Origin: Actinomycetaceae bacterium
GTDB taxonomy: Bacteria > Actinomycetota > Actinomycetes > Actinomycetales > Actinomycetaceae
NCBI GenBank assembly: GCA_030532515.1
Contig: JAUNKY010000013.1
Location: forward strand, 1-51,800
Length of the DNA: 51,800 nt
Direction of reading: 5' to 3'
Shown in pieces: positions 26,358-36,320 of the stretch. Both the position numbers and the translations under genes were made by a program. Within the stretch, counting starts at the first letter, position 1; the number at the start of each line of letters is the position of its first letter. Under the pieces are notes generated by a model. It was not told the DNA's origin. It saw only the letters and a program-made list of their open reading frames with translations, and made no database searches.

Positions 26358-27443
26358 GTGCTAGCACTGGTTTTTGGAACCGCCGTGTCACTAATCGTGA
26401 CACTCTTCGGCACAAAGATTCTCATCGGTATTTTGGTGAAGCGCCACTACGGTCAGTTCATTCGCCAAGACGGCCCTACCGGACACCACGTTAAAAGAGG
26501 TACCCCCACTATGGGCGGGATTGTCATCATCCTCGCTTCCGTACTGGGGTGGCTGATTGGACACCTGGCAATCGGGAAACTTCCCGACTACTCCTCTTCA
26601 CTGCTGATGTTCCTCTTCATCGGCACCGGCCTGGTAGGTTTCTTAGACGACTTCATCAAAATCTCCCGCCAACGCTCACTGGGATTAAACCCCCGGGCAA
26701 AGATCATCGGACAGCTTACCGTCGGCACGATCTTCGCCATTGGCGCTCTTTCCTACCCGAACCAGCATGGTCTTACCCCGGCTTCAACCGCAATTTCGGT
26801 AGTCCGCGACACTTCATTTGACCTATCGTTTGCCGGCGCAACCGTTGCCGTAATTCTCTTTATCATCTGGGCAAACTTCCTGGTTTCCGCCTGGTCAAAC
26901 GCAGTAAACCTCACTGACGGCTTAGACGGCCTGGCAACCGGCGCATCCATGGTTGCCTTCTCTGGCTACACTCTGGTGAGCCTGTGGCAGTTCTACCAAA
27001 GCTGCGCCAACCCAAATGCGGTAGCCACCGTCTGCTATGAAGTCCGCGACCCCTTTGGCCTGGCAGTTGCTTCAGCAGCGATTGTTGGCGCATGTTTCGG
27101 CTTTCTATGGTGGAATGCTTCGCCAGCACAAATCTTCATGGGAGACACCGGCGCACTGGCGCTTGGCGGTGCCTTTGCCGGCCTGTCTATCCTGACCCAC
27201 ACAGAGTTCCTTGCCGTCATCATCGGTGGCCTATTCGTCATTATCGTCATCTCTGACGTCATCCAAATTGGCGTTTTCAAACTGACCCGCAAACGCGTTT
27301 TCCGCATGGCACCGCTACACCACCACTTCGAACTACTGGGGTGGAAAGAAATCACCATCGTGATTCGTTTTTGGATTATCGCCGGACTCTTCGCAATCGT
27401 CGGTGTCTCACTCTTTTACGGTGAATGGGTTGCCAAACTATGA
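26358..27443 (+). CDS. mraY: Phospho-MurNAc-pentapeptide translocase MraY
   Basis: A polytopic membrane enzyme of 361 residues making lipid I. Motifs: RGTPTMGGIVI near 50, FLDDFIKISRQRSLGLN near 94, NAVNLTDGLDGLA near 180, FMGDTGALALGG and APLHHHFE near the end. GTG 26358 is preceded by AGGAAAGG. It overlaps murD by four bases. Confidence 0.97.
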   Translation: MLALVFGTAVSLIVTLFGTKILIGILVKRHYGQFIRQDGPTGHHVKRGTPTMGGIVIILASVLGWLIGHLAIGKLPDYSSSLLMFLFIGTGLVGFLDDFIKISRQRSLGLNPRAKIIGQLTVGTIFAIGALSYPNQHGLTPASTAISVVRDTSFDLSFAGATVAVILFIIWANFLVSAWSNAVNLTDGLDGLATGASMVAFSGYTLVSLWQFYQSCANPNAVATVCYEVRDPFGLAVASAAIVGACFGFLWWNASPAQIFMGDTGALALGGAFAGLSILTHTEFLAVIIGGLFVIIVISDVIQIGVFKLTRKRVFRMAPLHHHFELLGWKEITIVIRFWIIAGLFAIVGVSLFYGEWVAKL

Positions 27444-28927
27444 GTGACCAAGTGACGCAACCTCTTATCGAAAACTGGGAAGAACTCACCTTCGGTGTTT
27501 TCGGCCTGGGTAAAAGTGGTTTAGCCGCCGTAGAAGCGCTCTTAGAACTGGGAGCTACCGTCCACGGATACGACTCACGTAACGCAGCAGACTTGGCAGA
27601 ACTGGTCCAAAAGTACGGTGAGAAACTACAGCTTCACCTGGAAAATACCGGATTAGACGCCCTCGATAACCTGCACTACGCAGTTATCTCACCGGGAATC
27701 CCACCCCATGCACCCAGCTGGAAAGCCGTGGAAAACCAGCAAATTCCCCTGTGGAGCGAAGTGGAACTGGCCTGGCAAATCCAACGTTCGCTACGCAAAG
27801 ACATCGCCTGGCTGGTAGTTACCGGAACCAACGGAAAAACCACTACCGTAGGCTTAGTAGGCTCGATTTTAGAAGCTGCCAACTGCCCTCACGCAGTAGT
27901 TGGTAACGTGGGCCAGCCGATCGTCACCACCGTCCTGAAGGAAAATGTGGAAGTACTGGCAGTGGAACTGTCCAGTTTCCAACTAGAAACCACCCACTCG
28001 CTATCACCACTGGCAGCTGTCTGCCTGAATGTGGATGCCGACCATTTAGACTGGCACGGATCAGTCGCTAACTATCGCGCTGCGAAAGCTAAAGTCTATG
28101 AAAACACTCAGCTAGCCTGCGTCTATGACACGGCAGATCGCGTCGTAGAGAATATGGTTGCCGGTGCTGACGTGATTGAAGGCGCCCGCGCGATCGGCTA
28201 CACCCTTGCCACCCCCGGGCCATCCCAAATCGGCATGGTCGAAGACCTCTTCGTAGACCGCGCTTTTGTGGAAAACCGTCACGCACAAGCTGAAGCGGTG
28301 GCGCAGCTAAGCGACATTTACGGCTTTGCCTCCAACCACCCTTCGATTGCCCTGGTAAAGGATACTTTGGCAGCCATCGCCCTTACCCGCGCTTACGGCG
28401 TAAGTGCCCAGGCGATTAGCCAGGGGTTGCAGAACTTCAAATCAGCTAAACACCGTCGCGCCATTGTGGGGCAGGTAGCTGACATGGTTTGGATCGATGA
28501 TTCTAAAGCTACCAATACCCACGCTGCCGTTGCGTCTTTAGCTGGATTCCCCAACCAAAGCGTGGTGTGGATTGCGGGCGGTGACACGAAGGGCCAGGAT
28601 TTACACGACATGGTTGGGCAAGTGAAAGCTTGTCTGCGTGGGGTAGTGGTGATTGGTGCCGACCCAACGCCGGTAGTGGCCGCGTTAGAAGCGGAAGCTC
28701 CCGAAGTCCCCTTCGTAGTAGTTGACGGGCATGAGGACATGATGTTCTCGGTTGTGAACGAAGCGGTTGCTCTGTCACGCCCGGGAGACACCGTGGTGCT
28801 GGCGCCGGCATGTGCTTCTTGGGATCAGTTCGAAAACTACGGGCAGCGCGGAGACCTGTTCGCTGAAGCGGTTGGGCGCTTAGACGAGGCTTGGCAAATG
28901 CAGTATGGTTCGGGAGCCGGGAAATGA
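27440..28927 (+). CDS. murD: UDP-MurNAc-L-alanine:D-glutamate ligase MurD
   Basis: 495 residues with an N-terminal FGLGKSGLAAVEAL dinucleotide-like motif, ATP loop VTGTNGKTT near 128, LSSFQLETTHSLSP and WIDDSKATNTHA near 351. It adds D-Glu to UDP-MurNAc-Ala. ATG 27440, which overlaps the mraY stop as ATGA, is preferred to ATG 27425, which lies deeper in mraY. Confidence 0.96.
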   Translation: MSDQVTQPLIENWEELTFGVFGLGKSGLAAVEALLELGATVHGYDSRNAADLAELVQKYGEKLQLHLENTGLDALDNLHYAVISPGIPPHAPSWKAVENQQIPLWSEVELAWQIQRSLRKDIAWLVVTGTNGKTTTVGLVGSILEAANCPHAVVGNVGQPIVTTVLKENVEVLAVELSSFQLETTHSLSPLAAVCLNVDADHLDWHGSVANYRAAKAKVYENTQLACVYDTADRVVENMVAGADVIEGARAIGYTLATPGPSQIGMVEDLFVDRAFVENRHAQAEAVAQLSDIYGFASNHPSIALVKDTLAAIALTRAYGVSAQAISQGLQNFKSAKHRRAIVGQVADMVWIDDSKATNTHAAVASLAGFPNQSVVWIAGGDTKGQDLHDMVGQVKACLRGVVVIGADPTPVVAALEAEAPEVPFVVVDGHEDMMFSVVNEAVALSRPGDTVVLAPACASWDQFENYGQRGDLFAEAVGRLDEAWQMQYGSGAGK

Positions 28928-30174
28928 AGCCGAGGGCGGATATGAAACCGGTTAGTGGATTCTTCCAGGCACTGCGGAAAAAGCTCCCGAAGCTTCCCGT
29001 AATTGTGACTGAGTTTGACCTGAAGCCATCCCCGGTGGCGATCTATTACCTGATTTTAATCCCCACTTTGTTCCTGATGGTTACAGGCTATTTCATGGTG
29101 TTTTCAGCTAAGACCATTCAAGAACTCAGCCAGGGGGGAAACCCTTATAGCGCGCACCTGCGGACTACCGTGATCATGATTCTAGGCGTGGTAGCTATGG
29201 CGATTACGGCTAAGATTCCGAGCTCTTTTATCCGCAAGTTTTCGATCCCCATTTTTATAGCTGGGCTGGCTCTGCAAAGCCTCATTTTCCCTTTCGGCGT
29301 GGAAGTAGCCGGTAACCTTAACTGGGTTCATATTCCGCCACTGCCCACGTTCCAACCTTCAGAAGCTCTAAAATTGGGCCTCACCCTGATGCTGGCCTTT
29401 TCTTTTGCCGCTATCTTGCGTAACCGTCGCGATTGGCGCGCGGTAGCCTTCTGGGTGCTTTTCCCACTGGTACTAGCTGTTGGGCTGGTGATGGCCGGTG
29501 AAGACTTAGGAACCACCTTGGTGATTGTCTCAGTTGCCCTGGGAATCACTATTGTGGCGCGGATTCCAAGGCGTTACTGGGTGGTCAGTGGACTGACGTC
29601 ACTGCTCTTCATTTTCATTGCCGTAGTGCAAAAGCCTTCTCGGTTAACCCGCGTGCTGGCCCCTTTTGGCTTTGGCCCTGAGAAAGATCCCACGGCCCCC
29701 GACCAGCTAGATTACTCTTTACGCGCGCTAGGTTCGGGCGGCTTAACCGGCGTAGGCGCCGGAGCTTCTAAAGAAAAATGGTTTTCACTGCCAGCGGCAG
29801 AAACGGACTTCATTTTCTCAGTCCTGGGTGAAGAATTTGGTTTCTTAGGTACTTTCTCAGTACTGGCAGTTTTCGTCACCCTCTTTTACGGGATGTACCG
29901 ATTGGCACTGCTCCAAACTGACCTGTATAAACGCTTAGTCGTGGTCGGTACGTTTACGTGGATGGCAACGCAAACCCTCATGAACTTTGGCACTGTAACC
30001 GGATACGGTCCGATTATTGGCGTACCACTACCATTTATTTCACACGGTGGTTCCTCTTTCATTATCACCGCTATCTGTGTGGGCGTGATTCTCAGTATTG
30101 CCCGTGAGACTGCTGGTTTTAAGGGAAAGACTGGGTTGGGGAAAGTCTTTAGACGTCGTCTGGGATCTAAATAA
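28924..30174 (+). CDS. ftsW: Septal peptidoglycan glycosyltransferase FtsW
   Basis: A SEDS-family protein of 416 residues with about ten membrane helices and the family blocks LPTFQPSEALKLG, AGEDLGTTLV and SHGGSSFI near the end. It polymerises lipid II with FtsI. Start 28924 (ATGA overlap with murD) is preferred to an upstream ATG at 28891 inside murD; ATG 28942 is also possible. One CGAGGGCG copy falls at codon 3. Confidence 0.95.
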   Translation: MKPRADMKPVSGFFQALRKKLPKLPVIVTEFDLKPSPVAIYYLILIPTLFLMVTGYFMVFSAKTIQELSQGGNPYSAHLRTTVIMILGVVAMAITAKIPSSFIRKFSIPIFIAGLALQSLIFPFGVEVAGNLNWVHIPPLPTFQPSEALKLGLTLMLAFSFAAILRNRRDWRAVAFWVLFPLVLAVGLVMAGEDLGTTLVIVSVALGITIVARIPRRYWVVSGLTSLLFIFIAVVQKPSRLTRVLAPFGFGPEKDPTAPDQLDYSLRALGSGGLTGVGAGASKEKWFSLPAAETDFIFSVLGEEFGFLGTFSVLAVFVTLFYGMYRLALLQTDLYKRLVVVGTFTWMATQTLMNFGTVTGYGPIIGVPLPFISHGGSSFIITAICVGVILSIARETAGFKGKTGLGKVFRRRLGSK

Positions 30175-30320
30175 GCTCCTTTACCTGCGCCGCGGGTGAG
30201 CTGCGGTAGGTTTAGATCACTAGCTTTCTTGAGCCGTGCCAAGGGGTTAAAACCGGCGTCCTCGGTTAAAATAGTTCTCAGAAACTTTTCATCAGTCGCA
30301 AACTGCACGAAGGAAAAATC

Positions 30321-31460
30321 ATGGCACAACCTACCGCAACTAACGTACTCTTAGCCGGAGGTGGATCCGCAGGCCATGTCAATCCACTCTTGGCAGTGGC
30401 GGCTAAACTACGCGCCCAGAATATTTCAGTTGTCGCCTTGGGAACTAAACTGGGACTTGAAAAAGACCTGGTTCCCAATGCCGGTATTGAACTGCTTACT
30501 ATCGAAAAAGTGCCTGCTCCACGGCGCGTGAACGGTGATTTAGTAAAATTCATTCCGCGGATTCTCACTGCCTATAAAACTACTCGAGAATACTTGAAGT
30601 CTCGCCAGATTGAAGCGGTAATTGGCTTTGGTGGCTACGTTTCTGCCCCCGCTTACTTGGCGGCGCGTAGTTTAGGCATCCCGGTGGTTATTCACGAACA
30701 AAACCTCCGTCCCGGTATGGCTAATAGACTGGGGGCTGATTGGGCAAAGTCTGTTTTTCTCACGTTTGCGCAAACTCCGCTGAAAGCTAAGCACGGGCAG
30801 ACACAGGTGGTGGGTCTACCGCTACGCCCAGAAATTGAGCAGTTGGCGAAAGACCTGCAGGATCCGCAGGAACGGGAGCGGCTCCGCGCTGCGGCGGCGG
30901 CGAAGTTGGGATTGGACCCGGCTAAGCCTACTTTGCTGATTACCGGTGGGTCTTTGGGAGCTTTAAAGCTAAACCGCGTACTAGCGCAGACAGCGCATCT
31001 TTTCCCTGCAGATTTACAAGTTATGCATTTAACTGGCAAAGGTAAGAGTGGGGAAGTACTGGCGGCTTTGGAAGCGCAGCCAGCTGCCTGCCAGTGGCAG
31101 GTACACGAATACTTTGAAGATATGACTGCGGTGTTTGCGGTGGCAGATTTTGCGATTTGTCGCTCTGGGGCCGGTACAGTGGCGGAACTTTGTGCTTTGG
31201 GCATTCCGGCTCTGTATGTCCCCCTCCCGATTGGGAACGGGGAACAGAAACTTAATGCCGCTGGGCATGTAGAGGCCGGGGGTGCTTTGCTGATTGACGA
31301 TGCGCAGCTGAGCGAATCGGTGGTGACACAGCAGGTGCTACCGCTTTTGGCTTCTCCAGATAAGTTGCAGCAGATGCGCGTGCAGACTTTGGAATTAGCG
31401 CAGGTGGATGCTGCGAAAGTGGTCGCCCAGGCTGTGGTAGAACTGCTAGATAAAAACTAG
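30321..31460 (+). CDS. murG: Lipid II synthase MurG
   Basis: A GT28 N-acetylglucosaminyltransferase of 379 residues acting on the inner membrane face. It shows GGGSAGHVNPLLAVA at the start, GFGGYVSAPAYLAA, HEQNLRPGMANR, TGGSLGALKLN near 212 and the donor-site block CRSGAGTVAELCALG near 280. A 146-base gap separates it from ftsW and holds no gene; a separate promoter there is possible (TAAAAT at 30267). Confidence 0.96.
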   Translation: MAQPTATNVLLAGGGSAGHVNPLLAVAAKLRAQNISVVALGTKLGLEKDLVPNAGIELLTIEKVPAPRRVNGDLVKFIPRILTAYKTTREYLKSRQIEAVIGFGGYVSAPAYLAARSLGIPVVIHEQNLRPGMANRLGADWAKSVFLTFAQTPLKAKHGQTQVVGLPLRPEIEQLAKDLQDPQERERLRAAAAAKLGLDPAKPTLLITGGSLGALKLNRVLAQTAHLFPADLQVMHLTGKGKSGEVLAALEAQPAACQWQVHEYFEDMTAVFAVADFAICRSGAGTVAELCALGIPALYVPLPIGNGEQKLNAAGHVEAGGALLIDDAQLSESVVTQQVLPLLASPDKLQQMRVQTLELAQVDAAKVVAQAVVELLDKN

Positions 31461-31472
31461 GTGAGATTAGTA

Positions 31473-32849
31473 ATGATCGATTTCCATTTAATCGGTATCG
31501 GTGGCGCCGGCATGTCGGTGGTGGCGGAACTTTTGCTGTCCCGCGGATATGAAGTTTCCGGATCGGATCAGGCAGAATCTGCGACGTTAGAGCGACTGCG
31601 GAAGCTGGGGATTACTGCTTACGCTGGGCATGCAGCGCAGCAGGTTCCGGCAGGAGCAACCGTAGTTGTTTCCACCGCAGTAAAGGAAACGAATCCTGAG
31701 TTGGCCTATGCGAAGCAAGCGGGTCTGCCGGTGATTCACCGTTCAGAGGCTTTGGCACTGGCAGCAAATGGCATGGATTTCATCGCCGTAGCCGGAGCGC
31801 ACGGGAAGACGACTACTTCCGGAATGCTGGCCGCCGCGTTTTCTGCGTTGGGGGCGGATCCTTCTTTCGCAGTGGGTGGGGTAGTGACCGGTTTTGGCAC
31901 GGGAGCACACCTGGGGACTGGACCGTTTTTCATTGCTGAAGCTGATGAGTCAGACGGTTCTTTCTTGAACTATACGCCGCGCGTGGCGTTGGTAACGAAT
32001 GTGGAGCCAGACCATTTAGATCATTATGGTTCAAAGGCGGCCTTTGAAGCGGCATTTGACCAGTTCGTGGGGAAGATTACTGCTGAAGGGGCGCTGGTAG
32101 TTTGCGGCGACGACCCGGGCGCGCGCGCTTTAGGGCAGCGGGCTTTGGCAGCAGGGCGGCGCGTTTGGGCGTATGGTACGCAAGAAATTCTGGAGGGCGC
32201 TCACAACCTGCAGATTTCCGCAGTAGAACTTTCTGAGCAAGGCGCTCATTTTGCGGTGCAATATGAGGCGCAGACTCTATCAGTGAAGTTAAATGTTACC
32301 GGAGCCCATAATGTTTTGAATGCTACCGGGGCTTTAGCCGTAGGTTTGGAACTGGGCTTAGAACCAGAGGTTGTGGCCGGGGCATTAGGGGCTTTTAGCG
32401 GCACTGGACGACGTTTCGAGTTCAAAGGTACGGCGGCGGGGAGACGCTTATTCGACGACTACGCGCATCATCCTTCGGAAGTAAAGGCGGCTTTACAACA
32501 GGCGCGTATTGTTGCGGGAGCAGGCAAAGTCATTGTCCTTTTCCAACCGCACTTATATTCGCGGACTTTAAACTTCAAGACCCAGTTCACGGCTGCTTTA
32601 GAGCTAGCTGATCAGGTGGTTTTAGCTGATATTTACGGTGCGCGCGAGGAACCCCAGCCAGGAGTAACTTCTCACTTGCTTACTGAGGGTAGTACGAAAA
32701 CTGTTTTTGTCGGTGAGTTAACCGAAGCTGCTCAGGTAGCGGCAGGTCTAACTGGATCCGGGGATATCTGTATTACGATGGGGGCAGGTAACGTTACTAC
32801 CGCAAGTGCGGTGATTTTGCCTTTGTGGCAAGAACTGGCGCAAGCGTAG
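31473..32849 (+). CDS. murC: UDP-MurNAc:L-alanine ligase MurC
   Basis: 458 residues: LIGIGGAGMSVVAELL at the N-terminus, ATP loop AGAHGKTTTSGM near 110, EADESDGSF near 156 and DDYAHHPSEVKAAL near 328. It is the first committed amino-acid ligase of peptidoglycan synthesis. ATG 31473 is preferred to GTG 31461 because AGGTGA lies about eight bases before it and the protein then begins with the Rossmann strand. Confidence 0.95.
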   Translation: MIDFHLIGIGGAGMSVVAELLLSRGYEVSGSDQAESATLERLRKLGITAYAGHAAQQVPAGATVVVSTAVKETNPELAYAKQAGLPVIHRSEALALAANGMDFIAVAGAHGKTTTSGMLAAAFSALGADPSFAVGGVVTGFGTGAHLGTGPFFIAEADESDGSFLNYTPRVALVTNVEPDHLDHYGSKAAFEAAFDQFVGKITAEGALVVCGDDPGARALGQRALAAGRRVWAYGTQEILEGAHNLQISAVELSEQGAHFAVQYEAQTLSVKLNVTGAHNVLNATGALAVGLELGLEPEVVAGALGAFSGTGRRFEFKGTAAGRRLFDDYAHHPSEVKAALQQARIVAGAGKVIVLFQPHLYSRTLNFKTQFTAALELADQVVLADIYGAREEPQPGVTSHLLTEGSTKTVFVGELTEAAQVAAGLTGSGDICITMGAGNVTTASAVILPLWQELAQA

Positions 32850-32899
32850 GCTGCAGTTTTAGCAGCGGAGCAAGCAAAGAGGACATAGGGATTTAGCGG

Positions 32900-33976
32900 G
32901 TGAGAAGACCACAGGTACCTCGCAGTAGCGGGGCAAAGCGCACTTCAGAAGCAACCTCTGCTGGAAGTGCTCGGCGGGATACTCACCTACCTGAAGAGGC
33001 TGTGGGAACGTCGGAAAAAGAGTTTGCTTCGGCAACGAAACCTGCTCCCTTAGCAGAACGCTCCCCGCAGCGGAAACGTCGCCCCAGTTCTGTTGTGGTG
33101 CGTGTGGAAAATGCTCCTGAGCCTAAGCCACTTCCCGCAACACCTGACGCGTTGAAAGCTGAAAAGTCTGGTGGGGTAGCCTCTAAACTACGCGGCTACT
33201 TTTCTGCTGAGCGGGCAGCGCAGGCTTTTGCTTCGAAAACCAAAGCTGGCTTTGAGTTAAGTGCCCGCCGCAAAGAGCTGCGCAGTGCGAAACTGCGGGC
33301 CTATGGATGGTACGGGGTTTCCCTGCTGGTGGGAGCTGTAGTTGTTGGCTGGGCTATTTGGGGGATTTTCTTCTCAAGTCTTTTCAGCTTAGATAGAAAC
33401 CTGATTATCGTTACTAATGGGGCAGATAAGGTTAATACTGCGCAGATTCAAGAGACTTTGGATCCTTGGGTGGGTACCCCTTTGCCACGCTTGAAACTTG
33501 CTGAACTTACTGACGCAGTTGAGACAATCCCTCTGGTAAAAACAGCTTCCATCTCACGCGAATGGCCGAATGGTTTAAGTGTGGATTTGCAACTACGCGT
33601 ACCTACTTTTGCGGTGAGCGGTGGAAGCGTCTGGGAAGTTTATGATGCCGAGGGCGTGAAAATTGCTTCTGAAGCGAAAGTTCCGGCGGGAACTTTCGTA
33701 GCAGAGGTTTCCTCCCAAGAACCAGCAGTTAAAGCTAAATCCCTGCAGCTGATGAATCAAGTTAAGGGCCAGTTAGATAGTGAAGTTTTGGCTCAGGTGG
33801 TTTCATTCCGTTCTGATGGAAACTTAGTGGAGCTGGTTTTGAAATCAGGTGCTGTGGTGAAGTGGGGCGATACTTCAGAGGGGGCTTTGAAGTTGAAGGT
33901 TCTGAGAGTTTTAATGACGCAAGTTCCCGCTAAAGTTTATGATGTTTCGGTTCCAGCTAAGCCAGTGACGGCTTAG
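32900..33976 (+). CDS. ftsQ: Cell division protein FtsQ
   Basis: 358 residues in three parts: a long basic, Pro/Ala/Ser-rich cytoplasmic region (about 1-135), one membrane helix (about 137-160) and an extracytoplasmic POTRA domain with TAQIQETLDPWVGTPLPRLK followed by the FtsQ beta domain. The cytoplasmic region is longer than in most FtsQ proteins but such extensions are common in actinobacteria. The GTG start has only a weak ribosome site and is less certain than the rest. Confidence 0.9.
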   Translation: MRRPQVPRSSGAKRTSEATSAGSARRDTHLPEEAVGTSEKEFASATKPAPLAERSPQRKRRPSSVVVRVENAPEPKPLPATPDALKAEKSGGVASKLRGYFSAERAAQAFASKTKAGFELSARRKELRSAKLRAYGWYGVSLLVGAVVVGWAIWGIFFSSLFSLDRNLIIVTNGADKVNTAQIQETLDPWVGTPLPRLKLAELTDAVETIPLVKTASISREWPNGLSVDLQLRVPTFAVSGGSVWEVYDAEGVKIASEAKVPAGTFVAEVSSQEPAVKAKSLQLMNQVKGQLDSEVLAQVVSFRSDGNLVELVLKSGAVVKWGDTSEGALKLKVLRVLMTQVPAKVYDVSVPAKPVTA

Positions 33977-34140
33977 AAACTGGGCATGTCAAAACTATTT
34001 TTACAGCTACTTTCGACACGCCTACACAAATAGTTGATTAGGGTCGGCTGGTAGCATAACTTCACCTTGAAATAAACGACGAAAACCAATACCTTCAAGT
34101 TGAAGTTGAATGTATTGACTGTATTAGTAGGGGAACATCA
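33977..34140 (+). promoter_or_regulatory. ftsZ upstream control region
   Basis: A candidate promoter TTGAAG (from 34100), 16-base spacer and TATTAG lies just before the ribosome site. CTTCAA-G-TTGAAG at 34093-34105 is a perfect palindrome overlapping the -35. AACTATTT and AAATAGTT (about 33993 and 34028) form a wider inverted pair, and GACACGCC at 34015-34022 recurs upstream of sepF. ftsZ having its own promoter would fit other bacteria. Confidence 0.45.
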
Positions 34141-35394
34141 GTGAACGCAACCAACTACCTAGCGGTTATTAAAGTTGTCGGTGTCGGCGGCGGCGGCGGC
34201 AACGCAGTGAACCGAATGATTCGCGCAGGACTGTCCGGCGTTGAATTTATTGCTATGAACACCGACTCACAGGCACTTATGCGTTCCGAAGCTGATGTCA
34301 AGATCGACTTGGGCGTAGAAATTACCCGCGGTTTGGGTGCCGGCGCCGATCCAAATGTAGGCGAAAGCGCTGCCCAAGCAAACGAAGAATCCATTCGCGA
34401 TGCGCTAAAGGGCGCCGACATGGTCTTCGTTACCGCGGGCGAAGGCGGTGGCACCGGCACCGGCGCAGCTCCCGTAGTTGCCCGCATTGCCCGGGAACTG
34501 GGGGCTCTAACCGTAGGCGTGGTAACCCGTCCATTCAACTTCGAGGGCGATCGTCGCGCCACCGTTGCCGAAGTTGGCATTGAAAACCTACGTAAAGAAG
34601 TAGATACCCTCATCGTCATTCCAAATGACCGTCTGCTACAGATTTCTGACGCCAAGGTAACTTACAACCAGGCCTACGGCATGGCTGACGAAGTTCTGCG
34701 CAACGGCGTACAGGGTATTACCGACATGATCACCACCACCGGTGACGTAAACGTTGACTTCGCAGACGTTCGCTCGGTTATGAAAGATGCCGGCAGCGCC
34801 CTCATGGGTATCGGTCAAGCTTCTGGCGAAGACCGCACACTACGCGCCGCTGAACAAGCTATCTCTTCACCTCTGCTGGAAGCTTCAATCACCGGTGCGC
34901 ACGGGGTGCTCTGGTTCCTCCGCGCCGGCTCAGACCTGGGGCTACAGGAACTCAACGGTGCAGCTAACCTAATCAAGGAAAGCGTAAAACCAGGCGCAAA
35001 CATCATCTTCGGTACCGTAACCGACGATTCCTTGGGCGACGATGTGATGATCACCGTGATTGCCGCTGGTTTCGACGACGACAACGGAGAAGCTGAAGCC
35101 GCAGAACTGCAAAACGCTTTCTTCACCCCTTCCGTAGCACAAGCTACCCCTGCGCAGCCAGCTGCACCAGCGGTAGCCGCGCCAGCGGCAGAACCAACCT
35201 TCGCACCACGCCCATCTTTGGGTGAGCCAGCGCACCGCGCTCAGGTGCAGGCACCGGTTCGTTCTACCTCTGCTTTCCCAACTGCTGAACCACAGCCAGC
35301 AGCAGTTGCAGAAGAAGCCGAGTTCCAAGTACCACGGGTTTTTGACACCGACTTGGCAGGCGACGATCTGGATCTGCCAGACTTCCTGCGCTGA
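34141..35394 (+). CDS. ftsZ: Cell division GTPase FtsZ
   Basis: A tubulin-like GTPase of 417 residues. It has [15 protein letters not shown] at the start, the tubulin signature GGGTGTG at 102-108 and the synergy region [11 protein letters not shown] near 202. An Ala/Pro/Gln-rich linker (about 320-400) leads to a C-terminal DLDLPDFLR-type peptide that binds partners such as SepF. GTG is the start, preceded by TAGGGGAAC. Confidence 0.98.
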   Translation: MNATNYLAVIKVVGVGGGGGNAVNRMIRAGLSGVEFIAMNTDSQALMRSEADVKIDLGVEITRGLGAGADPNVGESAAQANEESIRDALKGADMVFVTAGEGGGTGTGAAPVVARIARELGALTVGVVTRPFNFEGDRRATVAEVGIENLRKEVDTLIVIPNDRLLQISDAKVTYNQAYGMADEVLRNGVQGITDMITTTGDVNVDFADVRSVMKDAGSALMGIGQASGEDRTLRAAEQAISSPLLEASITGAHGVLWFLRAGSDLGLQELNGAANLIKESVKPGANIIFGTVTDDSLGDDVMITVIAAGFDDDNGEAEAAELQNAFFTPSVAQATPAQPAAPAVAAPAAEPTFAPRPSLGEPAHRAQVQAPVRSTSAFPTAEPQPAAVAEEAEFQVPRVFDTDLAGDDLDLPDFLR

Positions 35395-35400
35395 GATAAC

Positions 35401-36174
35401 ATGGACAAAATACTGACGGTGGGAGGTGCCCTGGTAGGTTTTACCAGGTGCGCCCCCACCGTCAGTGCATCTACCGGGATTGCCCCACAGATTTTCCCCA
35501 ACTATGGGCTGAACACCCCTGACGACAGCAGCCGCGTCACCGCGTTTCGCAAAGAGCTGGCAGAAAAACTCGCTGCTCCAATCATCTGGATGCACCAAAC
35601 ACACTCAGCTAAAGTAGCCACCATCACCAGCAGCGAACTTGCCAACCTAAACAGCGCTTCGCACGAAAACACAGTTGATGCAGATGCAGTAATTGTCCCT
35701 GCCGGAACGGTAGCTGCCGTGCAAGTAGCAGACTGCGTACCCGTACTTTTAATTGATCCCCACCTAAAACTAGTTGCCGCCGTTCACGCCGGAAGAGCAG
35801 GGGTAGAAAAAGAAATTCTGGCGCACACCGTAGCGAAACTAGCAGCTGTTGGGAGTATTCCCAATAAGCTGTTAGCGGCCGTGGGACCGTGTATTTGCGA
35901 AAACTGCTATGAAGTTGGCGAAGACGTCTATAACCAATACGTGTCGCAATTCCCAGATGGGGGAGCGTTAACCAGCTGGGGAACTAAATCAATTCGCCTG
36001 CGTGCAATTGTTGAACGCCAGCTTAGAGAACTGGGAATAAAGGAAATCCACCACGACGCAACCTGCACTTATGAAAGCGCTGACTTGAACTCTTATCGGC
36101 GCCAACCAAGCTGCGGCCGGCAGATAGGATGGGCGTATTTTCCTAAGCCTAAATTCCCTCCGCAAAGCGGCTAA
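35401..36174 (+). CDS. pgeF: Peptidoglycan editing factor PgeF (YfiH/DUF152)
   Basis: 257 residues of the YfiH multicopper-polyphenol-oxidase-like family. The metal ligands are visible: His68 (MHQTHSAKV), Cys112 (VADCVPV) and His129 (AAVHAGRAG), followed by AVGPCICENCYEVG and SYRRQPSCGRQIGW. In E. coli the family removes L-Ser-containing muropeptide precursors, and the position after ftsZ is common in actinobacteria. The ATG is seven bases after the ftsZ stop with almost no ribosome site, and codons 4-22 lie inside a strong hairpin. Confidence 0.92.
   Translation: MDKILTVGGALVGFTRCAPTVSASTGIAPQIFPNYGLNTPDDSSRVTAFRKELAEKLAAPIIWMHQTHSAKVATITSSELANLNSASHENTVDADAVIVPAGTVAAVQVADCVPVLLIDPHLKLVAAVHAGRAGVEKEILAHTVAKLAAVGSIPNKLLAAVGPCICENCYEVGEDVYNQYVSQFPDGGALTSWGTKSIRLRAIVERQLRELGIKEIHHDATCTYESADLNSYRRQPSCGRQIGWAYFPKPKFPPQSG
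35412..35466 (+). other. Long hairpin within the 5' coding region of pgeF
   Basis: ACTGACGGTGGG (35412-35423) pairs exactly with CCCACCGTCAGT (35455-35466), and inside it CCTGGTA (35430-35436) pairs with TACCAGG (35442-35448). There is no U-run after it. It could hide the start region of pgeF or protect the ftsZ transcript end. Confidence 0.7.
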
Positions 36175-36320
36175 CCCAGGCGACAGGCACGGTAGAAATA
36201 CAAAATTAGTTAAAAAATACTTTTTATTACTGACACGCCGAAGCGCCAGCTAAGAAAACTACCACAAATCAACTACTTTTGAGGTAACTCAGTAACTGCT
36301 AGCAAAAAAGGGGAAAGATC

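Noticed and set aside
35412-35466. Terminator after ftsZ
   Set aside because: No U-run follows and the bases encode the conserved start of PgeF.
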